Positions 1 through 5,816 of a stretch of 5,816 nt of DNA are shown one piece after another. Positions within the stretch are counted from its first letter, which is position 1; each line of letters begins with the position of its first letter. A program made the position numbers and the translations under genes. Source of the stretch: Muribaculaceae bacterium. GTDB lineage: Bacteria > Bacteroidota > Bacteroidia > Bacteroidales > Muribaculaceae. The notes under the pieces were generated by a model. That model had not been told where the DNA came from. It searched no databases and saw nothing but the letters and a program-made list of their open reading frames with translations. The DNA lies in the NCBI GenBank assembly GCA_017545095.1, contig JAFYCU010000130.1:1-5816 (forward strand), given 5' to 3'.

Positions 1-1676
1 ATGATGATGATGGTGTTCTTGAAATCGACGCGGCGGCCCAGACTGTCGGTGAGGGCACCCTCGTCGAGAACTTGCAGCAGCAGGTTGAACACATCGGGGT
101 GGGCTTTCTCCATTTCGTCGAGCAGGACGACGGAGTAGGGGTGACGGCGCACCTTTTCGGTGAGCTGGCCGCCCTCTTCGTAGCCCACATATCCCGGAGG
201 AGCACCCACGAGGCGCGAGACGTTGAACTTCTCCATATACTCGCTCATGTCGATGCGGATGAGCGCGTCGTCGCTGTTGAAGAGGAACTCGGCCAGTTTC
301 TTGGCCAGCAGCGTCTTGCCCACGCCGGTGGAACCGAGGAACATGAACGACCCGATGGGACGCTTGGGGTCGCGCAAGCCCACGCGGTTGCGGCGGATGG
401 CACGGGCAATCTTGTCGATGGCATCATCCTGCCCGATGACCTGTTTTTTCAGCTCCTCGGTCATGCCCAGCAGGCGCATGCCTTCGCTCTGCGCGATGCG
501 CTGTGTGGGCACCCCGGTGATCAGAGCCACCACTTCGGCCACATCGGTCTCGTCGACGGTCTCGCGGCGGCTGTCGAGTTCTTTCTCCCACTGCTCCTTG
601 GCGTAGTCCAGCTCCAGCTTCAGGCGTTCCTGTTGGTCGCGGAAGCTGGCGGCACTCTCGAAGTTCTGGGCCTGAACGGCCTTGTATTTGTTCTCCTGTG
701 CCTCGGCAATGCGTTTTTCCAAGTCGTCGATTTCGGGAGGAACCACTACTTTAGAGATATGTACGCGCGAGCCGGCTTCGTCCATGGCATCGATGGCCTT
801 GTCGGGGAAGAAGCGGTCGCTCACATAGCGGTCGGTGAGCCGCACACACGCTTCGAGAGCCGCTTCGGTGTAGTTCACGCCGTGGTGCTTCTCATACACG
901 TGCTTGATGTTGTGCAGGATTTCCAGCGTCTCCTCGGCAGTGGTGGGTTCCACAATCACCTTTTGGAACCGGCGTTCGAGTGCACCATCCTTCTCAATGT
1001 TTTTGCGGTACTCGTCAAGTGTGGTGGCGCCGATGCACTGGAACTCGCCTCGAGCCAATGCGGGCTTGAGCAGGTTGGCAGCGTCCATCGACCCGCTGGC
1101 ATTGCCGGCACCCACAATGTTGTGGATTTCATCGATGAACATGATGATGTCGGGGTGCTGTGTCACCTCATCGACCACGGCCTTGACGCGCTCCTCAAAC
1201 TGCCCGCGGTATTTGGTGCCGGCCACGATGGCTGCCATGTCGAGGCTCACGATGCGCTTATCCATGAGTGTGCGGGGCACCTTGCGCTCGGTGATGCGCT
1301 TGGCTAGACCCTCGATGATGGCGCTCTTGCCCACGCCCGGCTCACCGATGAGCACAGGGTTGTTCTTCTTGCGTCGGCTCAGAATCTGTGCCAGACGTTC
1401 TATTTCGCGCTCACGGCCCACCACAGGGTCAAGATGCCCCTCGGCAGCTGCACGGGTAATGTCCTTGCTGTATTTGTCGATGACCGGTGTGCCATTATTG
1501 TCACCTTTTATGACATTTCGTCGCTGTGTGCGTTTTTCGCCGCCAGCACCACCGGGGGTGTTGTCACCATCTTCGGGCATTTCATCCTCTTCGTCGTCTT
1601 CGGTGTGAAGACCGGCTTGAGGCAGCTGGGCAGCTCGCAGCATCCATTTGTGCTGCAGTTTTCTGTCGTAGTTCAT
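1..1676 (-). CDS. clpC: ClpC-type AAA+ unfoldase lacking the Clp_N domain (C-terminus cut by window edge)
   Basis: Hsp100 ATPase that in this family unfolds proteins and threads them into the ClpP protease in the cytoplasm. The 558 visible residues show an acidic linker (26-38), then NBD1 with Walker A GEPGVGKS (111-118), pore loop KYRG (155-158), Walker B IIMFIDE (177-183) and arginine finger ALERRF (232-237). A short middle domain with a UVR-like helix (about 329-353) follows, then NBD2 with Walker A GSTGVGKT (448-455), pore loop GYVG (495-498) and Walker [12 protein letters not shown] (516-526). The short UVR-like middle domain favours ClpC over ClpB, whose coiled coil is much longer. The ClpP-docking loop and roughly the last 200 residues lie outside the window. 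Oddly, no Clp_N repeats precede the linker. The ATG at 1676 is the furthest upstream usable start, because an in-frame TAA lies 21 bases before it (1698-1700). Proline is replaced by serine in the second Walker A. It is divergent from the AraC gene. Confidence 0.93.
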   Translation of the reverse strand, partial: MNYDRKLQHKWMLRAAQLPQAGLHTEDDEEDEMPEDGDNTPGGAGGEKRTQRRNVIKGDNNGTPVIDKYSKDITRAAAEGHLDPVVGREREIERLAQILSRRKKNNPVLIGEPGVGKSAIIEGLAKRITERKVPRTLMDKRIVSLDMAAIVAGTKYRGQFEERVKAVVDEVTQHPDIIMFIDEIHNIVGAGNASGSMDAANLLKPALARGEFQCIGATTLDEYRKNIEKDGALERRFQKVIVEPTTAEETLEILHNIKHVYEKHHGVNYTEAALEACVRLTDRYVSDRFFPDKAIDAMDEAGSRVHISKVVVPPEIDDLEKRIAEAQENKYKAVQAQNFESAASFRDQQERLKLELDYAKEQWEKELDSRRETVDETDVAEVVALITGVPTQRIAQSEGMRLLGMTEELKKQVIGQDDAIDKIARAIRRNRVGLRDPKRPIGSFMFLGSTGVGKTLLAKKLAEFLFNSDDALIRIDMSEYMEKFNVSRLVGAPPGYVGYEEGGQLTEKVRRHPYSVVLLDEMEKAHPDVFNLLLQVLDEGALTDSLGRRVDFKNTIII

Positions 1677-1955
1677 TAGCGAAACTTTGATTCGTTGTTA
1701 TTTCATTTATATATACCCACCTTTATGCAACAATCGTGCCAAGAAAACTGGTTGTGGTCGATTTAGTAATGTGTGAAAAATAAGTTTTGGAGAAAAGCAG
1801 AAGAGCATTAGCCCTTGCGGGCGGTTGACATATGATTCATATTACCATTACTTTTGTTCCATCGCCACTCCTTTGCAAGGACGATTTATTATCCTTTTCG
1901 GTATAATTGGAAGCGTGTTTTGGACGTTTCGCATAAATAAATCAGCCAAAAGTCA

Positions 1956-1975
1956 AAAAAAATGCAAAAAAATGC
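1956..1975 (+). repeat. 10-bp tandem repeat of A-tracts upstream of the AraC-gene promoter
   Basis: AAAAAAATGC occurs twice head to tail (1956-1965 and 1966-1975). A shorter AAAA run lies one turn further upstream (1948-1951). The tracts are spaced about 9-10 bases apart, near one helical turn, which is the arrangement known to bend DNA. They end directly at the TTG of the proposed -33 element, where an UP-like or curvature effect on transcription would be expected. The repeat is seen directly; the role is inferred. Confidence 0.6.
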
Positions 1976-2004
1976 TTGCACATTAATTTTATTTGCTAAA
2001 TTTG
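1976..2004 (+). promoter_or_regulatory. Bacteroidota-type promoter for the AraC-family gene
   Basis: TTG at 1976-1978 and TAAATTTG at 1997-2004 are separated by 18 bases. TAAATTTG matches the TAnnTTTG -7 consensus of the Bacteroidota housekeeping sigma factor exactly; the -33 element is only a TTG core. Transcription would start near 2010, leaving a leader of about 20 bases before the ATG at 2033, with no Shine-Dalgarno sequence (the bases just before the start are A/T only). Confidence 0.65.
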
Positions 2005-2032
2005 CACGTGTTTGTTAGTTACTATTTAAATT

Positions 2033-2947
2033 ATGAGCGAAATTATCAGATTAGAAAGAGTGCCTGACTACTGTCAGCGTTATCATTTCGACTGCTTGAA
2101 CGACTTGGTGATGCTCGTCGATTATTCGTTGGTCGATAAGTTGAAGTTTGAGCTGAACAGCTTCGGGTTCTACGCTGTGATTCTCAAAGAGAGTTACGAT
2201 GGTCCCCTCACTTACGGTCTGAGCAAGTACAACTACCAGAACGGCACGATGCTTTTCGTGGGTCCGAACCAGATTTTCGGTGTTGATGGTGGTGTGTGCG
2301 AGGATCCCCAGGGCTATGCCTTGCTATTCAGCCCCAACTTGTTCCGTGGCATGAACGCAGCGATTGCCAACCTGGTGAAGGAAGCCCCGTTCTTTAGCAT
2401 GGACTGCCACGACGCCTTGGAGCTGTCGTCGGCCGAGCGCGGTGCTGCGTTGAGCTGCTTCACCAACATCATGAACGAGCTGAAAGCTCCGTTCGACAAC
2501 CAGACGTACAAAATCGTGGTGTCGAACATCCTCACGTTGTTTGGACACTGTGAGCGTTGTTACAAGCGTCAGTTCTCGGAACAGCGGGTGATAAACAACG
2601 AGCTTTACACCCAGTTCCGCGAGGTGGTGGAGGACTACTACAAGCAGGGTTTGCCCGAGACCGAGGGCCTGCCCTCGGTGCAGTATTGCGCCCGCAAGCT
2701 GGGGCTGACCCCCAACTACTTTGGTGATTTGATTAAGCGCATCAGCGGCCGTTCGGCCAAGGAGCAAATCCAGGAGGTGACTATCGAGCATGTGAAGGCT
2801 CTGCTTCTGGACCGCAATCTGAACATCAGCGAGGTGGCCTACAAGACTGGGTTCAAGTATCCGCATCACCTGAGCCGTGTGTTCAAAAAGATGACGGGTG
2901 TGTCGCCGTTTGAATATCGCCGCAGGGCGTTGCGCGACCTGTACTAA
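2033..2947 (+). CDS. AraC-family transcriptional regulator
   Basis: A 304-residue DNA-binding regulator with a typical two-part layout. The N-terminal part (about 1-170) is a ligand-sensing or dimerisation region, resembling the divergent cupin-like half of many Bacteroidota AraC proteins. The C-terminal part (about 190-300) holds two helix-turn-helix motifs. The first is around 214-239 (SVQYCARKLGLTPNYFGDLI region). The second, around 264-297, contains the family signature GFKYPHHLSRVFKKMTG and SPFEYRR. There is no signal peptide or membrane segment, so it should act in the cytoplasm. It has eight cysteines, including a C173-x-x-C176 pair between the two halves. A promoter lies just upstream and a strong terminator just downstream, so it is probably a single-gene transcript. 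Its ligand and targets cannot be read from sequence. The divergent clpC, the downstream etf operon, or its own promoter are possible targets only by proximity. Confidence 0.93.
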   Translation: MSEIIRLERVPDYCQRYHFDCLNDLVMLVDYSLVDKLKFELNSFGFYAVILKESYDGPLTYGLSKYNYQNGTMLFVGPNQIFGVDGGVCEDPQGYALLFSPNLFRGMNAAIANLVKEAPFFSMDCHDALELSSAERGAALSCFTNIMNELKAPFDNQTYKIVVSNILTLFGHCERCYKRQFSEQRVINNELYTQFREVVEDYYKQGLPETEGLPSVQYCARKLGLTPNYFGDLIKRISGRSAKEQIQEVTIEHVKALLLDRNLNISEVAYKTGFKYPHHLSRVFKKMTGVSPFEYRRRALRDLY

Positions 2948-2968
2948 TCTGAATACGAGTCACAAGGG

Positions 2969-3005
2969 GCTGGGTGCAAGCGTTGAAGCTGCACCCAGCT
3001 TTTTT
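2969..3005 (+). terminator. Strong Rho-independent terminator after the AraC gene
   Basis: GCTGGGTGCA (2969-2978) pairs perfectly with TGCACCCAGC (2990-2999) across an 11-base loop and is followed at once by six T (3000-3005). The stem is 10 base pairs and GC-rich. It starts 22 bases after the AraC stop codon and separates that gene from the etf operon, which has its own promoter. Confidence 0.95.
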
Positions 3006-3017
3006 CATCGGGTATGG

Positions 3018-3031
3018 TTAAATTGATTTAA
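3018..3031. promoter_or_regulatory. Inverted repeat TTAAAT-TG-ATTTAA, possible activator site
   Basis: A perfect inverted repeat with 6-base arms and a 2-base centre lies 13 bases upstream of the proposed -33 element of the etf promoter. It is centred about 58 bases before the expected transcription start, where an activator dimer could sit. Short AT-rich palindromes arise often by chance in AT-rich gaps, so only the repeat is certain. Confidence 0.35.
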
Positions 3032-3044
3032 TAGCGCTACTCCG

Positions 3045-3076
3045 TTTGGCTGGGTGGCCAATTTTGCGTAATTTTG
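3045..3076 (+). promoter_or_regulatory. Bacteroidota-type promoter of the etfB-etfA-acyl-CoA dehydrogenase operon
   Basis: TTTG (3045-3048) and TAATTTTG (3069-3076) are separated by 20 bases, matching both consensus elements (TTTG and TAnnTTTG) and the usual spacing. Transcription is expected to start near 3083, giving a leader of about 58 bases before the etfB ATG. That leader has no Shine-Dalgarno sequence and no obvious stable hairpin or riboswitch. Confidence 0.8.
3046..3061. promoter_or_regulatory. Inverted repeat TTGGC-N6-GCCAA over the etf -33 element, possible repressor operator
   Basis: Five-base perfect arms (3046-3050 and 3057-3061) flank a six-base spacer. The left arm overlaps the -33 TTTG and the right arm lies inside the promoter spacer, so a protein bound here would block RNA polymerase. 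The geometry suits a small dimeric repressor. With such short arms a chance match is quite possible. Confidence 0.3.
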
Positions 3077-3140
3077 CCGCTTCAAACCGACTGGAAACAA
3101 TTAACAGAAGATATATAGAACATCAAACACTAAAGCGATT

Positions 3141-4010
3141 ATGAGTTTGAACATCATCGTGCTGGCCAAGCAAGTGCCCGACACCCGCCACGTAGGCAAG
3201 GACGCGATGAACGAGAACGGCACCATCAACCGTGCCGCGCTGCCAGCGATTTTCAACCCTGAGGATTTGAACGCTCTCGAGCAGGCTTTGCGTCTGAAAG
3301 AACAGCATCCCGGCAGCACGGTGGGTGTGCTCACTATGGGGCCTCCGCGTGCTGGTGAAATCATCCGACAAGGGCTATATCGCGGTGCCGACACGGGTTG
3401 GTTGCTCACCGACCGGCTGTTTGCAGGTGCCGACACACTCGCCACCTCTTATGCCCTGGCCACGGCCATCAAAAAAATCGGCCCCGTGGATGTGGTGATA
3501 GGCGGCCGACAGGCCATCGACGGAGACACAGCACAAGTGGGACCACAGGTGGCGCAGAAACTTGGACTCAATCAGGTGACCTATGCCGAGGAAATCTTGA
3601 AAATCGAAGACGGCAAAGCTACCATACGCCGCCATATCGATGGAGGTGTGGAGACTGTGGAGGCCCCGCTGCCCGTAGTCATCACCGTGAACGGAAGCGC
3701 TGCTCCCTGCCGACCGTGCAACGCCAAGCTCGTGATGAAATACAAATATGCCACCTGCCCCATGGAACGCACGGGCGAAGAGCCGTGGCGAGCACTTTAC
3801 GACTCACGGCCCTATCTCACCCTGAACCAGTGGAGTGTGGCCGATGTGGATGGCGACCCCAACCAATGCGGACTGAGCGGCTCGCCCACAAAGGTGAAGG
3901 CGGTGCAGAACATCGTGTTTCAAGCCAAGGAGAGCAAAACCCTCACTGCCAGTGATGCCGATGTGGAGAGTATGATCAAGGAATTGTTGGAAGACAAAAT
4001 CATCGGATAA
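3141..4010 (+). CDS. etfB: Electron transfer flavoprotein subunit beta (FixA/EtfB family)
   Basis: The beta subunit pairs with EtfA to shuttle electrons between flavin dehydrogenases and other carriers in the cytoplasm; it binds AMP or, in bifurcating types, a second FAD. The 289-residue protein opens with the family's NIIVLAKQVPDT (4-15), then shows MGPPRA (66-71), AGADTLATS (95-103) and GGRQAIDGDTAQVGPQ (121-136). Residues 162-182 fit the EtfB signature (I-R-R, DGG, E171, P178). The GRQAIDGDTAQVGP motif is what I recall from clostridial bifurcating EtfBs, whereas mitochondrial-type proteins differ there. It is about 30 residues longer than common EtfBs (255-260). The extra length seems to lie around 184-230, with cysteines 190, 193 and 206. 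The near-C-terminal CGLSGSPTKVK (243-253) is typical. It is the first gene of the operon, with only three bases before etfA. Confidence 0.96.
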   Translation: MSLNIIVLAKQVPDTRHVGKDAMNENGTINRAALPAIFNPEDLNALEQALRLKEQHPGSTVGVLTMGPPRAGEIIRQGLYRGADTGWLLTDRLFAGADTLATSYALATAIKKIGPVDVVIGGRQAIDGDTAQVGPQVAQKLGLNQVTYAEEILKIEDGKATIRRHIDGGVETVEAPLPVVITVNGSAAPCRPCNAKLVMKYKYATCPMERTGEEPWRALYDSRPYLTLNQWSVADVDGDPNQCGLSGSPTKVKAVQNIVFQAKESKTLTASDADVESMIKELLEDKIIG

Positions 4011-4013
4011 GCC

Positions 4014-5036
4014 ATGAATAATGTATTTGTATATTGCGAGATAGAGGACACCACTGTTGCCGAGGTGTCGCAGGAGTTGCTTACCAAAGGTCGCAAGCTG
4101 GCCTCACAGCTTGGCGTGGAGTTGCATGCCATTGCCATTGGCGAGGACATTAAGGGCAAGGTGGAGAACCAGATTCTGCCCTACGGCGTGGACAAGCTGT
4201 TCGTTTTCGATGCACCCGGCCTGTTCCCCTACACCTCGGCTCCGCACACCGATGTGCTTGTGAACCTGTTCAAGCAGGAGCAACCGCAGATTTGCCTGAT
4301 GGGTGCCACAGTGATTGGCCGCGACCTGGGGCCGCGCGTGTCGTCGTCGCTCACCAGCGGACTCACGGCCGACTGCACACAACTGGAAATCGGTGACTAT
4401 GACGACCCGAAAACCAGCAAACATTACGACAACCTGCTCTATCAGATTCGTCCGGCATTCGGAGGCAACATCGTGGCCACAATCGTCAACCCCGACCATC
4501 GTCCCCAGATGGCTACGGTGCGCAGCGGCGTGATGCAGAAAGCCTTGTATGCCGGGCAGGCCCGCGGCGAGGTGGTTTGCCTCGATGCCAGCCAGTATGT
4601 GGACCCGGCAAGCTATGTGGTGAAGGTGCTCGACCGCCATGTGGAGGCTGCCAAGCACAACCTCAAGGGTGCTTCGATTGTTGTAGCCGGTGGCTACGGC
4701 GTGGGCAGCAAGGAGGGCTTCGACATGCTCTTCCAGCTGGCCAAAGAATTGCATGGTGAAGTGGGTGCCTCGCGTGCCGCGGTGGATGCCGGATGGGTGG
4801 ACCACGACCGCCAGGTGGGACAGACCGGTGTGACCGTGCACCCCAAGGTGTATATCGCTTGTGGCATTTCTGGACAGATTCAGCACATCGCCGGTATGCA
4901 GGATGCAGGCATCATCATCTCGATTAACAGCGACCCCAATGCGCCCATCAACAAGATTGCCGACTATGTGGTTGTGGGCACCTGCGAGGAGGTGGTTCCC
5001 AAGCTGATCAAGTACTACAAGCAGAACTCTAAATAA
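4014..5036 (+). CDS. etfA: Electron transfer flavoprotein subunit alpha (FixB/EtfA family)
   Basis: The alpha subunit carries the electron-transferring FAD and docks with EtfB and the partner dehydrogenase. The 340 residues divide into an N-terminal domain (about 1-190) and the C-terminal FAD-binding domain (about 215-335). The latter contains VVAGGYGVGSKEGF (223-236), SRAAVDAGW (253-261), QVGQTG (267-272) and the EtfA signature running from Y280 to N305 (ACGISGQIQHIAGM). Near its end the signature reads SIN rather than the usual AIN (S303), a mild change. DPNAPI (307-312) follows as expected. No ferredoxin domain is fused at the N-terminus. The start, three bases after etfB, lacks a Shine-Dalgarno sequence; translation is probably coupled. 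The length (340) is typical for the family. Confidence 0.97.
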   Translation: MNNVFVYCEIEDTTVAEVSQELLTKGRKLASQLGVELHAIAIGEDIKGKVENQILPYGVDKLFVFDAPGLFPYTSAPHTDVLVNLFKQEQPQICLMGATVIGRDLGPRVSSSLTSGLTADCTQLEIGDYDDPKTSKHYDNLLYQIRPAFGGNIVATIVNPDHRPQMATVRSGVMQKALYAGQARGEVVCLDASQYVDPASYVVKVLDRHVEAAKHNLKGASIVVAGGYGVGSKEGFDMLFQLAKELHGEVGASRAAVDAGWVDHDRQVGQTGVTVHPKVYIACGISGQIQHIAGMQDAGIIISINSDPNAPINKIADYVVVGTCEEVVPKLIKYYKQNSK

Positions 5037-5045
5037 GTTAAGACG

Positions 5046-5816
5046 ATGAACAACTACTATAATGAATGCCCCGAGATTGGTTTCCATCTGAACCATCCGT
5101 TCATGAAGCGCATTATCGAACTCAGGGAGAAGGGGTTTGAGGATGCAAACACTTATCCCGATGCCCCCGTCAATCATGATGATGCCATTGAGAACTACAA
5201 GCGCGTGTTGGAAATTGCAGGCGAGGTGGCGGCAACCGTCATCGAGCCGAACAGCGAGCTTGTGGATCAGGAAGGACCTCACCTTGAGAATGGCCGCATG
5301 ATTTATGCCAGCAAGACATTTGAGAATCTGGATGCCACGCGCAAGGCCGGGTTGCATGGTGTGTCGATGCCCCGGCGCTATGGCGGACTGAACCTGCCCA
5401 ACGTGGTGTTCTCGATGCTGAGCGAGATGATTTCGAGTGCCGATGCCGGTTTCCAGAACATATGGAGCCTGCAGAGCTGCATCGACACCCTGTATGAGTT
5501 TGGCAACGACGACCAGCGCGAGCGGTTCATCCCCCGCGTTTGCGCCGGCGAGAGCATGTCGATGGACCTTACCGAGCCCGACGCGGGCAGCGACTTGCAG
5601 CGTGTGATGCTCAAAGCCACACAGGATGAGGACGGCACTTGGCGGCTTAACGGAGTGAAACGTTTCATCACCAATGGCGACAGCGACATTCACCTGGTGC
5701 TTGCCCGCAGCGAGGCTGGCACAACCGATGGACGCGGACTGTCGATGTTTATCTATGACAAGCGCGACGGCGGTGTGGACGTGCGCCACATTGAGAACAA
5801 GCTCGGCATTCATGGC
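5046..5816 (+). CDS. Long acyl-CoA dehydrogenase, DmdC-like (C-terminus cut by window edge)
   Basis: An FAD enzyme that oxidises (or, with a bifurcating Etf, could reduce) an acyl-CoA at the alpha-beta bond, exchanging electrons with Etf. The 257 visible residues include a helical N-terminal extension (about 1-60), DQEGPHLENGRMIY (74-87), MPRRYGGLNLP (108-118) and the family signature LTEPDAGSDLQ (175-185). After these come WRLNGVKRFITNGD (199-212), HLVLARSE (216-223) and DGRGLSMFIYDK (228-239). The EGxxLENG and LTEPxAGSDL context resembles the long (about 560-600 residue) acyl-CoA dehydrogenases of the DmdC type rather than the usual 380-residue enzymes. The catalytic glutamate and the C-terminal domain lie beyond the window, so substrate chain length cannot be judged. 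The start lies nine bases after the etfA stop, without a Shine-Dalgarno sequence, so it belongs to the etf operon. DmdC acts on methylthiopropionyl-CoA; that specificity should not be assumed here. Confidence 0.93.
   Translation, partial: MNNYYNECPEIGFHLNHPFMKRIIELREKGFEDANTYPDAPVNHDDAIENYKRVLEIAGEVAATVIEPNSELVDQEGPHLENGRMIYASKTFENLDATRKAGLHGVSMPRRYGGLNLPNVVFSMLSEMISSADAGFQNIWSLQSCIDTLYEFGNDDQRERFIPRVCAGESMSMDLTEPDAGSDLQRVMLKATQDEDGTWRLNGVKRFITNGDSDIHLVLARSEAGTTDGRGLSMFIYDKRDGGVDVRHIENKLGIHG

Larger units (their letters stand above)
1677..2032. other. AT-rich intergenic region between divergent clpC and AraC gene
   Basis: This 356-base gap holds no convincing protein gene on either strand. 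On the right it carries the AraC-gene promoter and A-tracts, listed separately. For clpC on the minus strand I see no clear promoter: the closest -7-like string reads TATTTTTC, without a good partner upstream, and an AT-rich TATATATA lies about 35 bases before the start. No CIRCE heat-shock operator (TTAGCACTC-N9-GAGTGCTAA) is visible. Small inverted repeats occur at 1811-1822 (GCCC/GGGC, four-base loop) and 1870-1880 (CCTT/AAGG), too short to call as terminators or operators. The middle (about 1800-1940) could hold clpC leader or control sequence, but nothing in it can be named. Confidence 0.7.

Noticed and set aside
1..14. ATGATGATGATG at the left edge, looking like a short tandem repeat.
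   Set aside because: On the minus strand it is simply a run of isoleucine codons in the conserved VDFKNTII stretch of ClpC.
72..1307. A 411-codon open frame on the plus strand within the clpC region.
   Set aside because: The minus strand here encodes all ClpC ATPase motifs in an unbroken frame; the plus-strand frame is its shadow.
904..1608. A 234-codon plus-strand frame rich in Ser, Arg and Met.
   Set aside because: It is antisense to ClpC NBD1, low in complexity and without recognisable motifs.
1677..1706. Possible earlier clpC start at the ATG at 1706 (minus strand).
   Set aside because: It is in the clpC frame but reads Met-Lys-stop, so it cannot extend the protein.
1811..1822. Small hairpin GCCC-TTGC-GGGC in the clpC/AraC gap.
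   Set aside because: The four-base stem lacks a T-run on either strand, so it is neither a credible terminator nor a persuasive operator.
3398..3955. A 185-codon plus-strand frame inside etfB, rich in Arg and His.
   Set aside because: It overlaps etfB in another frame, while the EtfB frame contains the family signatures throughout.
4104..5813. A 569-codon open frame on the minus strand, opposite etfA and the acyl-CoA dehydrogenase.
   Set aside because: It lies antisense to two clearly recognisable genes, has a His/Val/Ala-rich composition without any domain I recognise, and is explained by codon bias of the real genes keeping the opposite frame free of stops.

Overview
The window looks like a chromosomal segment of a Bacteroidales bacterium (Bacteroidota), possibly Muribaculaceae or Prevotellaceae; I cannot place it more finely. 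Three things point there. Two upstream regions carry the Bacteroidota-type promoter (TTG or TTTG, about 18-20 bases, TAnnTTTG). No annotated gene has a convincing Shine-Dalgarno sequence before its start. The encoded proteins (ClpC, a Bacteroidota-style AraC regulator, EtfB/EtfA and a long acyl-CoA dehydrogenase) also resemble that group. Coding DNA is fairly GC-rich, while the gaps between genes are AT-rich.

Layout. Positions 1-1676 (minus strand) hold the first 558 codons of a ClpC-type AAA+ unfoldase. It runs off the left edge and strikingly lacks the usual N-terminal Clp_N domain. Positions 1677-2032 are a 356-base AT-rich gap between divergent genes, with a good promoter and phased A-tracts at the right end. 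Positions 2033-2947 (plus) encode a 304-residue AraC-family regulator, closed by a strong intrinsic terminator (2969-3005). Positions 3018-3076 hold a near-ideal Bacteroidota promoter with two short inverted repeats that could be operators. From 3141 to the right edge runs a tight plus-strand operon: etfB (3141-4010), etfA (4014-5036) and the first 257 codons of a long acyl-CoA dehydrogenase (5046-5816, cut by the edge).

How the genes work together. The operon encodes an electron-transfer flavoprotein and a flavin dehydrogenase that is its likely electron-donating or electron-accepting partner on an acyl-CoA substrate. EtfB carries the GRQAIDGDTAQVGP and GADTLATS motifs that I recall from clostridial electron-bifurcating Etfs. 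A bifurcating, NADH-linked role is therefore plausible but unproven. The AraC gene is transcribed separately and might or might not control the operon. ClpC is an unrelated protein-quality-control gene.

I saw no mobile element, tRNA, rRNA or CRISPR array, and no clear new system. The items most worth a second look are the N-domain-less ClpC, the Etf/long acyl-CoA dehydrogenase operon with a cysteine-containing insert in EtfB, and the possible operators in front of it.
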